Positions 53,256 to 63,966 are shown, counted from the first letter of the stretch. The stretch is 64,000 bases of DNA from Leptolyngbyaceae cyanobacterium (GCA_036703985.1 DATNQN010000002.1:1-64000), one strand, 5' to 3'. The notes: generated by a model not told the origin, from the sequence alone. Numbers and translations: made by a program.

Positions 53256-54830
53256 ATGTTCTTAGCAACTGTCAGTGAGGCTGCTACAATTGAAGCAAAC
53301 ATCAAACCATTCCTGTTAGTGCTTTTAGTTTCCTTGAGCGTAGCGACACTCTCCCAAAGCATTAGCTGGTTTCGCCAAATACCCTACACACTACTATTGG
53401 TGATTACCGGGTTAGGTTTAGCTTTTATTGACGTGCGTTTGGTTCATCTATCTCCCCAATTAATCCTGTTAATTTTTTTACCGCCACTGCTGTTTGAAGC
53501 TGCTTGGAATATGCAGTGGTCTTACTTAAAGCGAGACTTAGTACCGATTAGCCTTTACGCTATCTTGGGGGTAGTGATTTCTGTTGCAGGTACGGCTTTT
53601 GCACTGTGGAAACTAGCAGGTATTTCCTTAGCAACTGCCTTATTAGTAGGTGCTAGTATCTCTGCTACAGATCCAGTTTCAGTAATTGCTTTGTTTCGAG
53701 AATTAGGCGTAGATAAACGCCTGTCTACCTTGATGGAAGGGGAAAGTTTATTTAATGATGGAATTGCTGTCGTAGCGTTTAGTTTTCTACTTAGTTTCTC
53801 CTTTGGTAATACGGAATTTTCGATCCCAGATCTTACGGCTGAATTCGTAAAATTTGTCGGAATTGGCATTGGAGTAGGCGTTTTTATTGGTTTTGCGATC
53901 TCCTATATTACCCAACGTTTCGATTTACCTTTTGTCGAGCAATCAATCACTTTAATTGCCGCTTATGGTGCTTATATAATTGCCGAAGATTTGGGTGGTT
54001 CTGGAGTAATTGCGGTTGTCATTACTGGCTTAATTTTAGGCAATTTTGGCGCTCGTATTGGCATGAATCCGCGCACGCGGCTTGTAGTTACTGAATTTTG
54101 GGAATTTATCGCTTTTTTCCTAAATTCGATCGTGTTTTTGTTGATTGGCGATCAAATCAGTTTTAGCGGTTTGGGGAAAAATATGGGGGCAATTGCGATC
54201 GCAATTGCCGCAGTAATCATCACGCGAGCAATCTCAGTTTACGGATTAGGCGCATTGTCCAATGGGGTAGCTAAATCAGAAATTACTCTTCCAGATCAAA
54301 CCGTACTGTGGTGGGGAGGTTTAAGAGGTTCTGTATCAATTGCTTTAGCATTAAGTATACCAATTGTTTTACCCGATCGAGAATCTACGATTGCGATCGT
54401 ATTTGGAGTAGTGTTGTTTACCCTGTTAGTGCAAGGTTTAACCACTAAACCTTTACTTGAAAAATTGGGATTGCTAAAAAATCAAACCGAACGCCAGGAA
54501 TATTTAGAAGCAATCACTCGTCGCGTTTCCCTTAATCGAATTCTCAATCACCTATCCCAAGCAGTTATTCGTCCTCAAATTGAACCTGCATATTATCAGG
54601 AACTCACCACGCGGCTGCAAGAAGAAATCAACAAAGTTCAGGAAAAAATCGATCAACTATATAAAGAGCATCCGCAGCTACAAGAGTTTACCATTAATCA
54701 AGTTCACCAAGATATTGCAGCGATTGAAAATGATACCTATGCTGAGTTTGTGCGGAAGGGTTGGTTAAAGGAAGTACCCTCATCTATATTGTCAAATGTG
54801 TTGAAAGAAAGCAGCGTATTAGAACATTAA
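53256..54830 (+). CDS. Na+/H+ antiporter, CPA1/NhaP type
   Basis: A 524-residue inner-membrane antiporter with about 12 to 13 membrane helices. Hallmarks: LIFLPPLLFEAAWNM in helix 3, ISATDPVSVIALFRELG, LMEGESLFNDGIAVVAF with the ion-binding Asn-Asp pair (FND), EDLGGSGVIAVVITGLILGNFG, and VLWWGGLRGSVSIALALSIP. The last 120 residues are cytoplasmic and helical (EEINKVQEKIDQLYKEHPQLQE). It exports Na+ or other monovalent cations against H+; the exact ion is not fixed by sequence. The start ATG 53256 is clear. Confidence 0.92.
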   Translation: MFLATVSEAATIEANIKPFLLVLLVSLSVATLSQSISWFRQIPYTLLLVITGLGLAFIDVRLVHLSPQLILLIFLPPLLFEAAWNMQWSYLKRDLVPISLYAILGVVISVAGTAFALWKLAGISLATALLVGASISATDPVSVIALFRELGVDKRLSTLMEGESLFNDGIAVVAFSFLLSFSFGNTEFSIPDLTAEFVKFVGIGIGVGVFIGFAISYITQRFDLPFVEQSITLIAAYGAYIIAEDLGGSGVIAVVITGLILGNFGARIGMNPRTRLVVTEFWEFIAFFLNSIVFLLIGDQISFSGLGKNMGAIAIAIAAVIITRAISVYGLGALSNGVAKSEITLPDQTVLWWGGLRGSVSIALALSIPIVLPDRESTIAIVFGVVLFTLLVQGLTTKPLLEKLGLLKNQTERQEYLEAITRRVSLNRILNHLSQAVIRPQIEPAYYQELTTRLQEEINKVQEKIDQLYKEHPQLQEFTINQVHQDIAAIENDTYAEFVRKGWLKEVPSSILSNVLKESSVLEH

Positions 54831-54866
54831 GTAGATAGGTGTGAAAAAACGAAGGTACATTTGTAG

Positions 54867-55028
54867 GGGCGGGTTTAGTGAAAGTGCTTGATATACAACC
54901 GTTTTATATCGAATAGAAAAAATAATGCTACAGATCTCTCTCCCCATCCCCCCATCTCCCCACCTCCCCATCATTTATCTGTAGCAAACATTTGAGTATT
55001 CGATATTACTCGCTTATCTTACCCGCCC
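54867..55028. mobile_element. Imperfect inverted repeat around a short-repeat tract
   Basis: Three blocks recur in inverted order: GGGCGGGT (54867-54874) with ACCCGCCC (55021-55028), ATATCGAATA (54906-54915) with TATTCGATAT (54997-55006), and GCTACAGAT (54927-54935) with ATCTGTAGC (54977-54985). The centre is the C-rich CCCCATCTCCCCACC tract. It may be a decayed miniature element. Confidence 0.5.
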
Positions 55029-55123
55029 AGCCCATATGCGTTTATTCATACCATCCTACTTAATACAATTTATTTAGAGGAGTAAGTAGGTAGGGATAAA
55101 AAATTGAAAACTGAATTGGTGTT

Positions 55124-56641
55124 CTAGAAATCGAAATAAATGTATGGTAAGGCTTCCTTAGGAGCAAATAACCAAACTGCATAAAGGCTAACTGGCACCA
55201 GCATAATTTTCACAGGCCAGCTTAACTGTAACTTCAAACCTCGATGCACGGCAAAAATTATCCCCATTCCCGCAAATATAGCTCCTAGCAATATACCTAA
55301 TTGAAAGCGTTCTAAACCAAGTGTTTCTACATATACTTTTTGTGCAAACTGAGCATCTGCTTGATGTCCCCAAAGATGCTGAACTACCCAAGTAGCATCT
55401 TTCAAATTTGGTAATCGGAAAAAGATCCAAGAGGTAAATACCATCAATTGAGTTATTAACCAAGCTAACAAGATACCAGGTACGCTTTGCCACCAATTTT
55501 TTAGCTCAGAAAAACGATGAGATATGGCATCCGTGATTCGGTGAACTACTAACGCTAAGCCATGCAAAGCACCCCAAACAATGAATCCCCAAGCTGCACC
55601 GTGCCAAATTCCCGCAATCAACATTACTATTAACAAATTGAAGCAGGTACGTAGCAAACCTTTGCGAGAACCACCCAAGGGGAAATATAAATAATTACGC
55701 AGCCAATCGCCTAAAGTCATGTGCCAGCGTCGCCAAAAATCAGCAATACTGGTGCTGAAATAAGGGAAATCAAAATTTTGAGGGAGATTCAATCCCAACA
55801 GGATCGCGCTACCGATCGCCATATCCACATATCCGCTGAAATCTAGATAAAGTTGCAGTGCGTAGGCAAATGTTGCCAACCACAAATCACCGCTTCCGGT
55901 ACGCTGCAAATTGTCAAAACAAAGTTTAACGAAAATTCCTAAATTATCAGCTAAAATCGCTTTTTTAACTGCGCCGCAAGCAATTAACCACAGTCCTTCT
56001 ACAATTCTATTCGTATTGGGAAATTTGAGATTTTTCCATTCATTTTCTAAGTGATGGTATCTAGTAATCGGCCCTGAAATTAATTTTGGAAAGAAGAATT
56101 TGTACGCAGCGAAATTCAAAAATTCGCGAGTGGGGGGCGCTCCTCGATAAACATCTATTAGATAAGCTATACATTCAAAGGAAAAAAATGAAATCCCCAA
56201 CGGTGCAATTAAATGAAGCCCCAACCAGTTTGCTTGTTGTTGCAGAACTGGCAAATCCAGTACAGCAGCAATTGAGTTTAAGAAAAATGGTATGTATTTA
56301 AACCCTAATAGTAACAAAACATTCAGGCCGATTCCCAACCATAAAATATTCTGGCGTCGTTTATCCCACTGAATTTGAAGAGTTTGCCATTCCTGGTTAG
56401 ATAGTTGCCAATCAGAAGAACCCAATCTAGGTACCGAGCGTTCTCCCAGCGCCAGTCCGAGCCGAAAATTAATTAAAGTGAGAACAACCAGTAATGGAAT
56501 GAATTGATATTGGAGAGTAGTATAAAAGACTAAGCTCGCCACCAAAATTACCCATAACCGCCATTTTTCATTTTTAATCATCCAGTAGATGACCAGGCTA
56601 ATTAATATAAATATGGCATAAAGAATGGAAACAAAATTCAT
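55124..56641 (-). CDS. MBOAT family O-acyltransferase (AlgI-like)
   Basis: A 505-residue polytopic enzyme of the membrane-bound O-acyltransferase family, AlgI/DltB type. Motifs: ISFFSFECIAYLIDVYRG, FFPKLISGPITRYHHL, LQLYLDFSGYVDMAIGSAILLG, FWRRWHMTLGDWLRNYLYFPLGG and LIAGIWHGAAWGFIVWG (catalytic His in W-H-G). AlgI-like proteins pass acyl groups across the membrane for polysaccharide acetylation, normally with an SGNH partner. The DUF1574 gene directly upstream (55 bp) provides one, so the two likely form an exopolysaccharide acetylation unit. Confidence 0.92.
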   Translation of the reverse strand: MNFVSILYAIFILISLVIYWMIKNEKWRLWVILVASLVFYTTLQYQFIPLLVVLTLINFRLGLALGERSVPRLGSSDWQLSNQEWQTLQIQWDKRRQNILWLGIGLNVLLLLGFKYIPFFLNSIAAVLDLPVLQQQANWLGLHLIAPLGISFFSFECIAYLIDVYRGAPPTREFLNFAAYKFFFPKLISGPITRYHHLENEWKNLKFPNTNRIVEGLWLIACGAVKKAILADNLGIFVKLCFDNLQRTGSGDLWLATFAYALQLYLDFSGYVDMAIGSAILLGLNLPQNFDFPYFSTSIADFWRRWHMTLGDWLRNYLYFPLGGSRKGLLRTCFNLLIVMLIAGIWHGAAWGFIVWGALHGLALVVHRITDAISHRFSELKNWWQSVPGILLAWLITQLMVFTSWIFFRLPNLKDATWVVQHLWGHQADAQFAQKVYVETLGLERFQLGILLGAIFAGMGIIFAVHRGLKLQLSWPVKIMLVPVSLYAVWLFAPKEALPYIYFDF

Positions 56642-56696
56642 TATTGCTATTTGGTGATAATGGGTGGGTTATGAAGTTTTTTTGGTTGACCGAGGC

Positions 56697-59600
56697 TTAT
56701 TTTTTAGGCCAAGGAATTAGGGGGTCTTGCGCTAACCGATTTGAAACAGCAATCGCTCCATATCGGTTTAAGTGGCTGGGATCTGAGAAGTAATCATTGC
56801 GGTTAGGCCACAATTTACTCCAATTGCGGAATATAAAATGCTGACCTAAAGAAAGCCGCAACATATACATTTCAAATTCTTGTTCGTGCTTCGTTCGCAC
56901 GGGGTCTAAATATTCTGTAGTTAGTGGTAAGTTAACGAATACGACGGGTATTTGGTTGGCTTGAGTGAATTGGAGAACTGATTCCAAAGACCCTATTTGG
57001 GGGCCAACCATTTGGAAATTGTTATAGTCGTTGTCGTAAGTTCCACTTACTTTAGGATGTTTTTGATAATAATTGGTGGGATTAAAACGCAGGGTAATCG
57101 GTACGAATCCACTCCAGTTATTTAACTGTTTTTCAGTGGGAGATGGAGTTTTGGCTAAGGTTTTTGGTTGGGAAAAATCGAAACTGTTGGCGAAGCGATC
57201 GCGCAGCATAGCTTGCAAGCGATCGCGTTCTTTGTAAGTCGAAGAAAGGTTGGCAAAAGAATTACTCAACCATTCATCAATGCTTTGTGCGTTAGTAGCT
57301 GCGCCCGGTGCGATCGGCGTAGCGGTAAAAGGTTCTAAATTATTATTTGGTTGACGAGCTAAATCGTTACGAGGGATAGCGCCGGCGACTAATTTTTTGT
57401 AGCCGGTGGAAGTAGCGATCGCATTATAAGTTATATCCGCTCGACCGCTATTAAAAGCACGCGCTCCATCTGCCCAAATTATCATTTTTGGCAATTGCTC
57501 GGGCGTCAAGCAACGTCTTAGCAATAAATCTACTACTTGAGCAGTTGCCCCGTTGATGCCAAAGTTAAATATTTCTAAATTACCGTAACCTTGGCTAGCT
57601 AAGCTATTTTCTAATGCTTGGGGATCTACTCCCCGCAAAGCTCTGGAACTGCCTACGATCAGCACGTCCGGAGCGCCTTTAGCAGCTACTTGGTTTTGAT
57701 AAATTACCAGCTTTTCGTTTAATTGACGATTATTGAAGCTGCCATAAGATGGCACTAGCTTGGGAAAGTTAGCGCTCGGATCGATATTATTTAAATTTAC
57801 TTCCCCATCTCCCGGTTTAGTAAATTTCGATTCGTTGAATTCTTGATTATTTTGATTTGTTCTTTGTCTTAAAGAAACTTGGGGTAAATTAAAATCTTCG
57901 CCTTGATTATTTGCCGTTGGTGATGTGTCGCGTTCGGAAACATTTTCTGATTCTTTAGTGACGGAATCTGGTTCTAAAACTAATGCTTCTTTGGTTTGAT
58001 TTAAATTAGGTCTGACGATTTGACCCAATACCAAATCTAAACCCCAAGTCAGCATGATTCCAGCCGTACCCCAAACTAAAGCAACTTTTACTCCTTGGAA
58101 ACTTGCTTTACCGGGTAAAGATAATAAATTCTGGCTTTTTTCGCTAGGCGTGAAAATTTGCGATCGCACTAACGTACTAGCCAGAGTTTGCATCATCCCG
58201 CTCCACGCCTTTTCCCAAGGCTGAGGATCGGTGTGGAAATCATCAATATGTTCGGTTAATACATCTGTTACCCGCGTGTCGATCGTTACATCATCTAGCT
58301 GCGCTTCTTCTAAACTGAGGTCATCGGTTTGCACCTCAGCATAATCTTCGCTAGCGGCAAATTCGGGGGAAGTTTCTTCCCCTTGCTTATTTCTGCTGGT
58401 AAAATCAAGGCCGTAACTCCACAAGGGTTGTGTTTGACCGGCGCGACGACCGTAGATTCTCACCCCTGAAATATCGGGTATTTCCAATTGTCGCACGAAC
58501 TTGGCGATCGGTTCGGTGACCGCTCTTTGAGCGGGACAAACGGGCGCATCTGCCATGATGTGGAGTAAGTCTTCTTTGCGACGTACTTGTACCCGAATGC
58601 CACCAGTTGCCAAACGCCAATCCATATCTGGATTGAGCAAGCGCCCCAATAAAAATACTAAAGCCGCTTCATCGCCTTGAGATGCTAGGGTAAGCGTAGA
58701 GGCGGCTAATTCTACTTGCTTGGTAGCTGGCAAATTCAGCCATTCCACCCAAGCTGGCGGTGCCGATTCTGCTTCGTGTCCGTAAATAACGGCAGCTTGA
58801 ATATTTCTAGGTGCGAGGGAGTTTAGCAATGGTACGATCGCTTCCAATACCACTTGCTTGTCGGGTGCTTCCGTATCATTCGATTTTCGATCGCGATCCG
58901 ATGAGTTGATGCTCATGCAAGAAATATGCAGGGTGGTTTCTTTGAGCACCGCTGATACTTCCGTATAAGGGCTAATTGCTTGATTGAGCAAACGGACAAT
59001 TGCTTGTACGTCGCCCCATTTCGCCCACTCCCGAAGCATTTGTTCTGGAGGTGTCAGATCGATCCGTAACATCCAATCAGGAGTTTCTTCTCCACTCACC
59101 TGACTGATAATCACCGCATCTCGAAATCCTTTCACCTGCAAATCCCTTAACTGCTGGGCGATGGGAGATGCTAGCAAAGAAGGATCGGGACTGTAAGCAG
59201 ACTCGCAAAACACCCACAGGCGACGCTCTTTGAGAGTCTGATTGGCTAAGCCGTAGTGTAAATCGCGATCGTTTAGATTGTTTTGGTGATGGTGTTTCCT
59301 GCGAAGCGTTTTAGAAACTACCTTCACTCGAACGCCTAAAGATTTGAGGTTTTCGCCTAGATAGCGAGTAATTGCGTCCAGATTTCCTTGTCTAGCCCGA
59401 TCGATTACCGATTCAGGCTCCAATATTTCTGCCATTCTTCCAGGCATAGTTTCTTCCTGATTTCCTTCCAACGGGCTTAACGTTTTATCTGACATTTCCT
59501 CGATCCTGTTAGTTAAACCCGCCTTTTGAATGGTAGCCGTGTCTGTATAATCTGCGAAATCTTGGCCTAATTCGTAAAAATTAATGACTTCTGTCCAATC

Positions 59601-59885
59601 TGGGCGTTTTTGGCCAAAATTTCGCCCGTAGAGAAATATTTGTTCTATGACAGATTGACTCTCATCAGCAATCAAGTCATTAATATCTGTAGCACGCAGC
59701 GCTTGCACTAATTTAGCCTTCGCTGTTTGCCTGGGAGGAGACGTTCTACCTTCGCAAAGAATATGTAGTTTGTTTCCTTTTAATCGGACTCTGACTTGAA
59801 TTGCGGCAATTCCAATTGCCTGTTCGACCCATTGGGTTAGGCTTAAGGAGTTGTTCGCCAGTAGGCGTTCATTGACTTTCACCAT
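56697..59885 (-). CDS. DUF1574 protein with SGNH-like C-terminal domain
   Basis: A 1062-residue protein. The N-terminal part (about 1-500) is built of three or four related units that begin like QVRVRLKGNKLHILCEG and end with FRDAVIISQVSGEETPDW or VRIYGRRAGQTQPLW. A linker follows, then one membrane helix (about 615-635). The C-terminal extracytoplasmic DUF1574/AlgX-like domain (about 740-1060) has VLIVGSSRALRGVDPQ (GS-x-R nucleophile region), NFGINGATAQVVDLL and DPSHLNRYGAIAVSNRL (catalytic D-x-x-H). It is paired with the MBOAT gene downstream, consistent with acetyl transfer to a cell-surface polymer. The role of the repeated cytoplasmic units is unknown. Confidence 0.85.
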   Translation of the reverse strand: MVKVNERLLANNSLSLTQWVEQAIGIAAIQVRVRLKGNKLHILCEGRTSPPRQTAKAKLVQALRATDINDLIADESQSVIEQIFLYGRNFGQKRPDWTEVINFYELGQDFADYTDTATIQKAGLTNRIEEMSDKTLSPLEGNQEETMPGRMAEILEPESVIDRARQGNLDAITRYLGENLKSLGVRVKVVSKTLRRKHHHQNNLNDRDLHYGLANQTLKERRLWVFCESAYSPDPSLLASPIAQQLRDLQVKGFRDAVIISQVSGEETPDWMLRIDLTPPEQMLREWAKWGDVQAIVRLLNQAISPYTEVSAVLKETTLHISCMSINSSDRDRKSNDTEAPDKQVVLEAIVPLLNSLAPRNIQAAVIYGHEAESAPPAWVEWLNLPATKQVELAASTLTLASQGDEAALVFLLGRLLNPDMDWRLATGGIRVQVRRKEDLLHIMADAPVCPAQRAVTEPIAKFVRQLEIPDISGVRIYGRRAGQTQPLWSYGLDFTSRNKQGEETSPEFAASEDYAEVQTDDLSLEEAQLDDVTIDTRVTDVLTEHIDDFHTDPQPWEKAWSGMMQTLASTLVRSQIFTPSEKSQNLLSLPGKASFQGVKVALVWGTAGIMLTWGLDLVLGQIVRPNLNQTKEALVLEPDSVTKESENVSERDTSPTANNQGEDFNLPQVSLRQRTNQNNQEFNESKFTKPGDGEVNLNNIDPSANFPKLVPSYGSFNNRQLNEKLVIYQNQVAAKGAPDVLIVGSSRALRGVDPQALENSLASQGYGNLEIFNFGINGATAQVVDLLLRRCLTPEQLPKMIIWADGARAFNSGRADITYNAIATSTGYKKLVAGAIPRNDLARQPNNNLEPFTATPIAPGAATNAQSIDEWLSNSFANLSSTYKERDRLQAMLRDRFANSFDFSQPKTLAKTPSPTEKQLNNWSGFVPITLRFNPTNYYQKHPKVSGTYDNDYNNFQMVGPQIGSLESVLQFTQANQIPVVFVNLPLTTEYLDPVRTKHEQEFEMYMLRLSLGQHFIFRNWSKLWPNRNDYFSDPSHLNRYGAIAVSNRLAQDPLIPWPKK

Positions 59886-60383
59886 CAGGGCAACATTACC
59901 TGAGTTTTTTTGGAACAGTCATTTTGACTTGGTTGGTCGGGACAGAAATCCAGAGCCGCTCTAGATAAAGACGACAGGAATTATAGCCTGTTTGAGGATT
60001 AGTTTACCAGCAGAATAAAGAATCCCGCATAGGAAATTAAGAAGGATGAAGGATCCACTCTGAAGTAAAAAAATTTTTCTCATCTCTCCATTTCCCATCT
60101 TGGTAGGAGAAGTAGCGCTCAATTTCTGCTCGAGATGCACGAAAAGTATTCGATAAATAAATTCAGCACGATCGTAGAGTTATCAGCCCAAATACATATA
60201 AGGGTCGAGTTATTTAGCTAAAATTAGGCACATAACACACAATTATATAGAATGCAATACCCAGCCGATAAAATAGCCCCAATTGCCTAAAATCCTCTAA
60301 CCTAAGAGACGTAAGTAGTCGAGAAGCAACTAAATAATTTTGCATTTCAGTCGATCGATTTGTCACCTTATCCAAACATAACT
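59886..60383. other. Spacer between DUF1574 gene and small membrane gene
   Basis: About 500 bp with a short-repeat tract (60040-60110) and AT-rich sequence. No RNA gene recognised. It must contain divergent promoters. Confidence 0.4.
60040..60110 (+). repeat. Composite short-repeat spacer
   Basis: GAAGGATGAAGGATCCACTCTGAAG, AT spacer, then TCTCATCTCTCCATTTCCCATC; another copy of the two-part design. Confidence 0.55.
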
Positions 60384-60608
60384 ATGCAATCAGATCAGCC
60401 GAATCAGCCGCCATTAGAAGCATCTAACCCATCCCAGGTTATAATTCCTTCAGAAATCCTGCTGGGCTTAGTAACAGCCCCTTTGCTTTTGGGCATATTG
60501 TGTGGTAAAGCTACACTGGAGTTCATGCAGTCCGTTGGGGAAGCAAGTGAGGAAGTATTTCGAGGCGATCGTTTGCCTGCGATTAAAATACCAGATAGCC
60601 CGCAGTAG
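60384..60608 (+). CDS. Small single-pass membrane protein
   Basis: A 74-residue protein: polar N-terminus rich in Gln/Pro (MQSDQPNQPPLEASNP), a hydrophobic helix ILLGLVTAPLLLGILCGKA (about residues 26-44) and a short acidic tail ending RLPAIKIPDSP. The frame is open to TTG 60360, but ATG 60384 is more credible. I recall similar short proteins in other filamentous cyanobacteria but no function. It lies 119 bp upstream of ppc on the same strand. Confidence 0.55.
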   Translation: MQSDQPNQPPLEASNPSQVIIPSEILLGLVTAPLLLGILCGKATLEFMQSVGEASEEVFRGDRLPAIKIPDSPQ

Positions 60609-60727
60609 CTGAAGTCAAATTAAATACCTAGCTCGCTTCAGCAGGAAGTTAGTCTTCTAGAAGACTAAATTAGTGGAACTAAACCACCTAAGATTCTTAA
60701 TTATCCTTGCTCATCTACAAAAGACCT

Positions 60728-63700
60728 ATGAGTTCTTTACTCCACTCTAACGATCAAGCAATCAATCTTGCTTCCCCATCCGATCTATTTTTGCGCCATC
60801 GCCTCAAAGTGGTGGAAGACTTGTGGGAGTCTGTTCTCCTCTCGGAGTGCGGTCAGGAATTGGTAGATTTACTGAAGCAGTTGCGATCGCTTTGTTCCCC
60901 AGAAGGGCAGGCAACCGATGAGGGAAAAGCAGAAGTCTCTAAACTAATCGAAAACCTCGATATCAATGCTGCCATCCGAGCAGCTAGAGGCTTCGCTCTT
61001 TACTTTCAGCTGATTAATATTGTCGAGCAACACTACGAACAACGAGTCCAACAAATCTCCCTGCGAATTACACCGGCACCGGAACGTGCCGATCCAGCAC
61101 TGCGAGCATTTGCCAAACTAGATGAAGAATCCCAAGGTGGAGAGCCCGGAGCAGATTTACTAGAAAAACACTGGCAAGAAACTAACCTACAAAAACGAGA
61201 AAAAAGCACTTTTCAATGGTTATTCGTCAAATTGCGACAATTGAATATGCCGCCCCAAGCAATTCAAAGATTGCTCGATAATCTAGATATCCGCTTAGTA
61301 TTCACCGCTCACCCCACCGAAATTGTTCGCCACACCATTCGAGATAAACAGCGAAGAATTGCCAGTATATTGCAACAATTAGACGAAGTAGAAGAAAGTT
61401 CTCGTGCTTGTTATCTTAGTTTAGGAAATAACAATTCACAACCAGCCAACATCGCCGAAGTTGCCGACGAATCGTGGGAAGGTTCCGCACTCAAAGAAGA
61501 ATTAACCGAAGAAATTCGCTTGTGGTGGCGAACTGACGAACTCCATCAATTCAAACCTTCCGTATTAGATGAAGTAGACTATACCCTGCACTACTTCCAA
61601 GAAGTTTTGTTTGATGCCATCCCTCAACTTTATCATCGTTTAGAGCGGAGTTTAAATAAAACTTTTAGTAATTTGCGTCCGCCCAGCAACAATTTTTGTA
61701 AGTTTGGTTCTTGGGTAGGATCGGATCGAGACGGTAACCCATCGGTGACCCCTGCAATTACTTGGCAAACCGCCTGTTATCAGCGCCATTTAGTATTAGA
61801 AAAGTACGTCAAATCAGTAGAAAAGCTGATCAACCGCTTAAGTTTATCTTTGCACTGGAGCGATGTACTGCCAGAACTGCTAGAATCTCTGGAACAAAAT
61901 AGATTGCAAATGCCAGAGGTGTACGAACAGCTATCCATTCGCTACCGCCAAGAACCTTATCGTTTAAAGCTGGCATACGTGAAGAAGCGATTGGAAAACA
62001 CGCGCGATCGCAATTGGCGGCTTTACAATAGCGAAGACGTACACCGGGAAAAACTCAAACAAAGTCACCCGGGTACTTACTATCAATCATCGTCCGAATT
62101 TTTAGCACAATTGCGATTAATTCAACGCAATTTAAAAGAAACGGGATTAACTTGCGGCGACTTAGATAACTTGATTTGTCAAGTAGAAATCTATGGCTTT
62201 AATCTCGCCCATTTAGATATTCGACAAGAAAGTTCTCGCCACTCTGACACCATTAATGAAATTGCCGAATATTTGCAAATTCTCCCCCGTCCCTACCAAG
62301 ATTTATCAGAACGAGAAAGAATTGAATGGCTGGTATCGGAACTGCAAACCAGACGACCTTTAATCGCTCCCGAACTGCCTTTTAGCCCTCAAACTTGCGA
62401 AACAATCGAAACATTTCGCACCGTTCGACTACTTCAGCAAGAATTTGGCTTGGAAGTTTGCCAAACTTACATTATCAGCATGAGCCATGAAGTAAGCCAC
62501 TTGCTAGAAGTTTTACTCTTAGCAAAAGAAGCTGGTCTTTACGACCCTTCCACCGGAGAAGGTACTTTGCAAGTAGTTCCCTTATTTGAAACCGTGGAAG
62601 ACTTGAAAAAAGCACCTTTTATCATGCAAACTTTGTTTGAATTGCCATGCTATCGGACAATGCTGGCTGGTGGCAAATTGTCAATGGCAAAACAAGCTTC
62701 TGGAGGAATGGCAGAACCAAATAACAAACAACCTGCTAACCTGCAAGAAGTCATGTTGGGTTATTCCGACAGTAACAAAGATTCCGGTTTCTTAAGTAGT
62801 AATTGGGAAATTCATAAGGCACAAAAAGCACTCCAAACAATAGCTGATAAATATGGAGTAGCCCTTCGCATTTTCCACGGACGGGGTGGTTCCGTGGGTC
62901 GTGGTGGTGGCCCTTCCTATGAAGCTATTTTGGCTCAACCCGGTCGCAGCATCAACGGGCGAATCAAAATTACCGAACAGGGCGAAGTTTTAGCTTCTAA
63001 ATATTCTTGGCCGGAATTAGCTTTATATAATTTGGAAACCGTCGCTACTGCGGTCATTCAATCTAGTTTATTGCGAACGGGGTTTGATGATATCCAACCC
63101 TGGAATGAAATAATGGAAGAATTAGCGGCAAAATCTCGCACCCATTATCGCGCTTTAATTTACGAAGAACCTGATTTTATCGATTTTTTCCATAGCGTCA
63201 CACCAATTGATGAAATCAGCCAATTACAAATTAGTTCTCGTCCAGCCCGTCGTCGCAGCGGTAAAAAAGATTTAAGTACGTTGCGTGCGATTCCTTGGGT
63301 ATTTAGTTGGACGCAAAGCCGCTTTTTACTACCAGCTTGGTATGGGGTTGGTACGGCTCTTCAAGAATTTTTAAATGAAGACCCCCAACAAAACTTGAAG
63401 CTGTTACGTTATTTCTATTACAAATGGCCTTTCTTCAAAATGGTCATTTCCAAAGTGGAAATGACCTTATCCAAGTCCGATTTACAAATTGCCCGTCATT
63501 ACGTGCGTGAATTATCTACACCGGAAGATTTGCCACGCTTTGAACGGGTATTTGAACGGATTGCCCAAGAATATTATCTGACTCGCGATTTAGTTTTAAC
63601 TATTACCGATCACAAACGTTTGTTGGATGGTGACCCAGAGTTGCAGCGTTCCGTGCAGTTACGTAACGGTAACATCGTACCGTTGGGATTTTTGCAAGTT

Positions 63701-63841
63701 TCGCTGTTGAAACGCCTGCGCCAAAGCAAAACGCAAGCTGCATCGGGAGTAATTGACTCTCGTCACAGTCGCGGCGAATTATTGCGGGGGGCATTATTAA
63801 CGATCAACGGTATTGCTGCTGGAATGCGGAATACTGGTTGA
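60728..63841 (+). CDS. ppc: Phosphoenolpyruvate carboxylase
   Basis: Ppc carboxylates phosphoenolpyruvate to oxaloacetate with bicarbonate, feeding the TCA branch and amino-acid synthesis. The 1037-residue protein has the catalytic [15 protein letters not shown] (His in T-A-H-P-T-E), [30 protein letters not shown]-type block ([15 protein letters not shown]), the glycine loop [17 protein letters not shown] and the C-terminal signature ending AAGMRNTG. The frame is open to TTG 60707; ATG 60728 (MSSLLHSND) is preferred. Cyanobacterial length is normal. Confidence 0.97.
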   Translation: MSSLLHSNDQAINLASPSDLFLRHRLKVVEDLWESVLLSECGQELVDLLKQLRSLCSPEGQATDEGKAEVSKLIENLDINAAIRAARGFALYFQLINIVEQHYEQRVQQISLRITPAPERADPALRAFAKLDEESQGGEPGADLLEKHWQETNLQKREKSTFQWLFVKLRQLNMPPQAIQRLLDNLDIRLVFTAHPTEIVRHTIRDKQRRIASILQQLDEVEESSRACYLSLGNNNSQPANIAEVADESWEGSALKEELTEEIRLWWRTDELHQFKPSVLDEVDYTLHYFQEVLFDAIPQLYHRLERSLNKTFSNLRPPSNNFCKFGSWVGSDRDGNPSVTPAITWQTACYQRHLVLEKYVKSVEKLINRLSLSLHWSDVLPELLESLEQNRLQMPEVYEQLSIRYRQEPYRLKLAYVKKRLENTRDRNWRLYNSEDVHREKLKQSHPGTYYQSSSEFLAQLRLIQRNLKETGLTCGDLDNLICQVEIYGFNLAHLDIRQESSRHSDTINEIAEYLQILPRPYQDLSERERIEWLVSELQTRRPLIAPELPFSPQTCETIETFRTVRLLQQEFGLEVCQTYIISMSHEVSHLLEVLLLAKEAGLYDPSTGEGTLQVVPLFETVEDLKKAPFIMQTLFELPCYRTMLAGGKLSMAKQASGGMAEPNNKQPANLQEVMLGYSDSNKDSGFLSSNWEIHKAQKALQTIADKYGVALRIFHGRGGSVGRGGGPSYEAILAQPGRSINGRIKITEQGEVLASKYSWPELALYNLETVATAVIQSSLLRTGFDDIQPWNEIMEELAAKSRTHYRALIYEEPDFIDFFHSVTPIDEISQLQISSRPARRRSGKKDLSTLRAIPWVFSWTQSRFLLPAWYGVGTALQEFLNEDPQQNLKLLRYFYYKWPFFKMVISKVEMTLSKSDLQIARHYVRELSTPEDLPRFERVFERIAQEYYLTRDLVLTITDHKRLLDGDPELQRSVQLRNGNIVPLGFLQVSLLKRLRQSKTQAASGVIDSRHSRGELLRGALLTINGIAAGMRNTG

Positions 63842-63912
63842 TCGATCGGTTTTTTGAGATTGGTCATTTGTCATTGGTAATAAAACTATAGATAAATGAC
63901 TAAAGAAATCTC

Positions 63913-63950
63913 TAGTTTGTAGTAAGGACTTAACTCCTTACTACAAACTA
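63913..63950. repeat. Perfect 16-bp-stem hairpin after ppc
   Basis: TAGTTTGTAGTAAGGA (63913-63928) and TCCTTACTACAAACTA (63935-63950) pair exactly around CTTAAC. It has no strong T-run, so it is better read as a dispersed palindromic repeat of the AGTAAGGACTTAAGTCCTTACT type than as a terminator. Confidence 0.75.
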
Positions 63951-63966
63951 TTAAATACAAGCAGAT

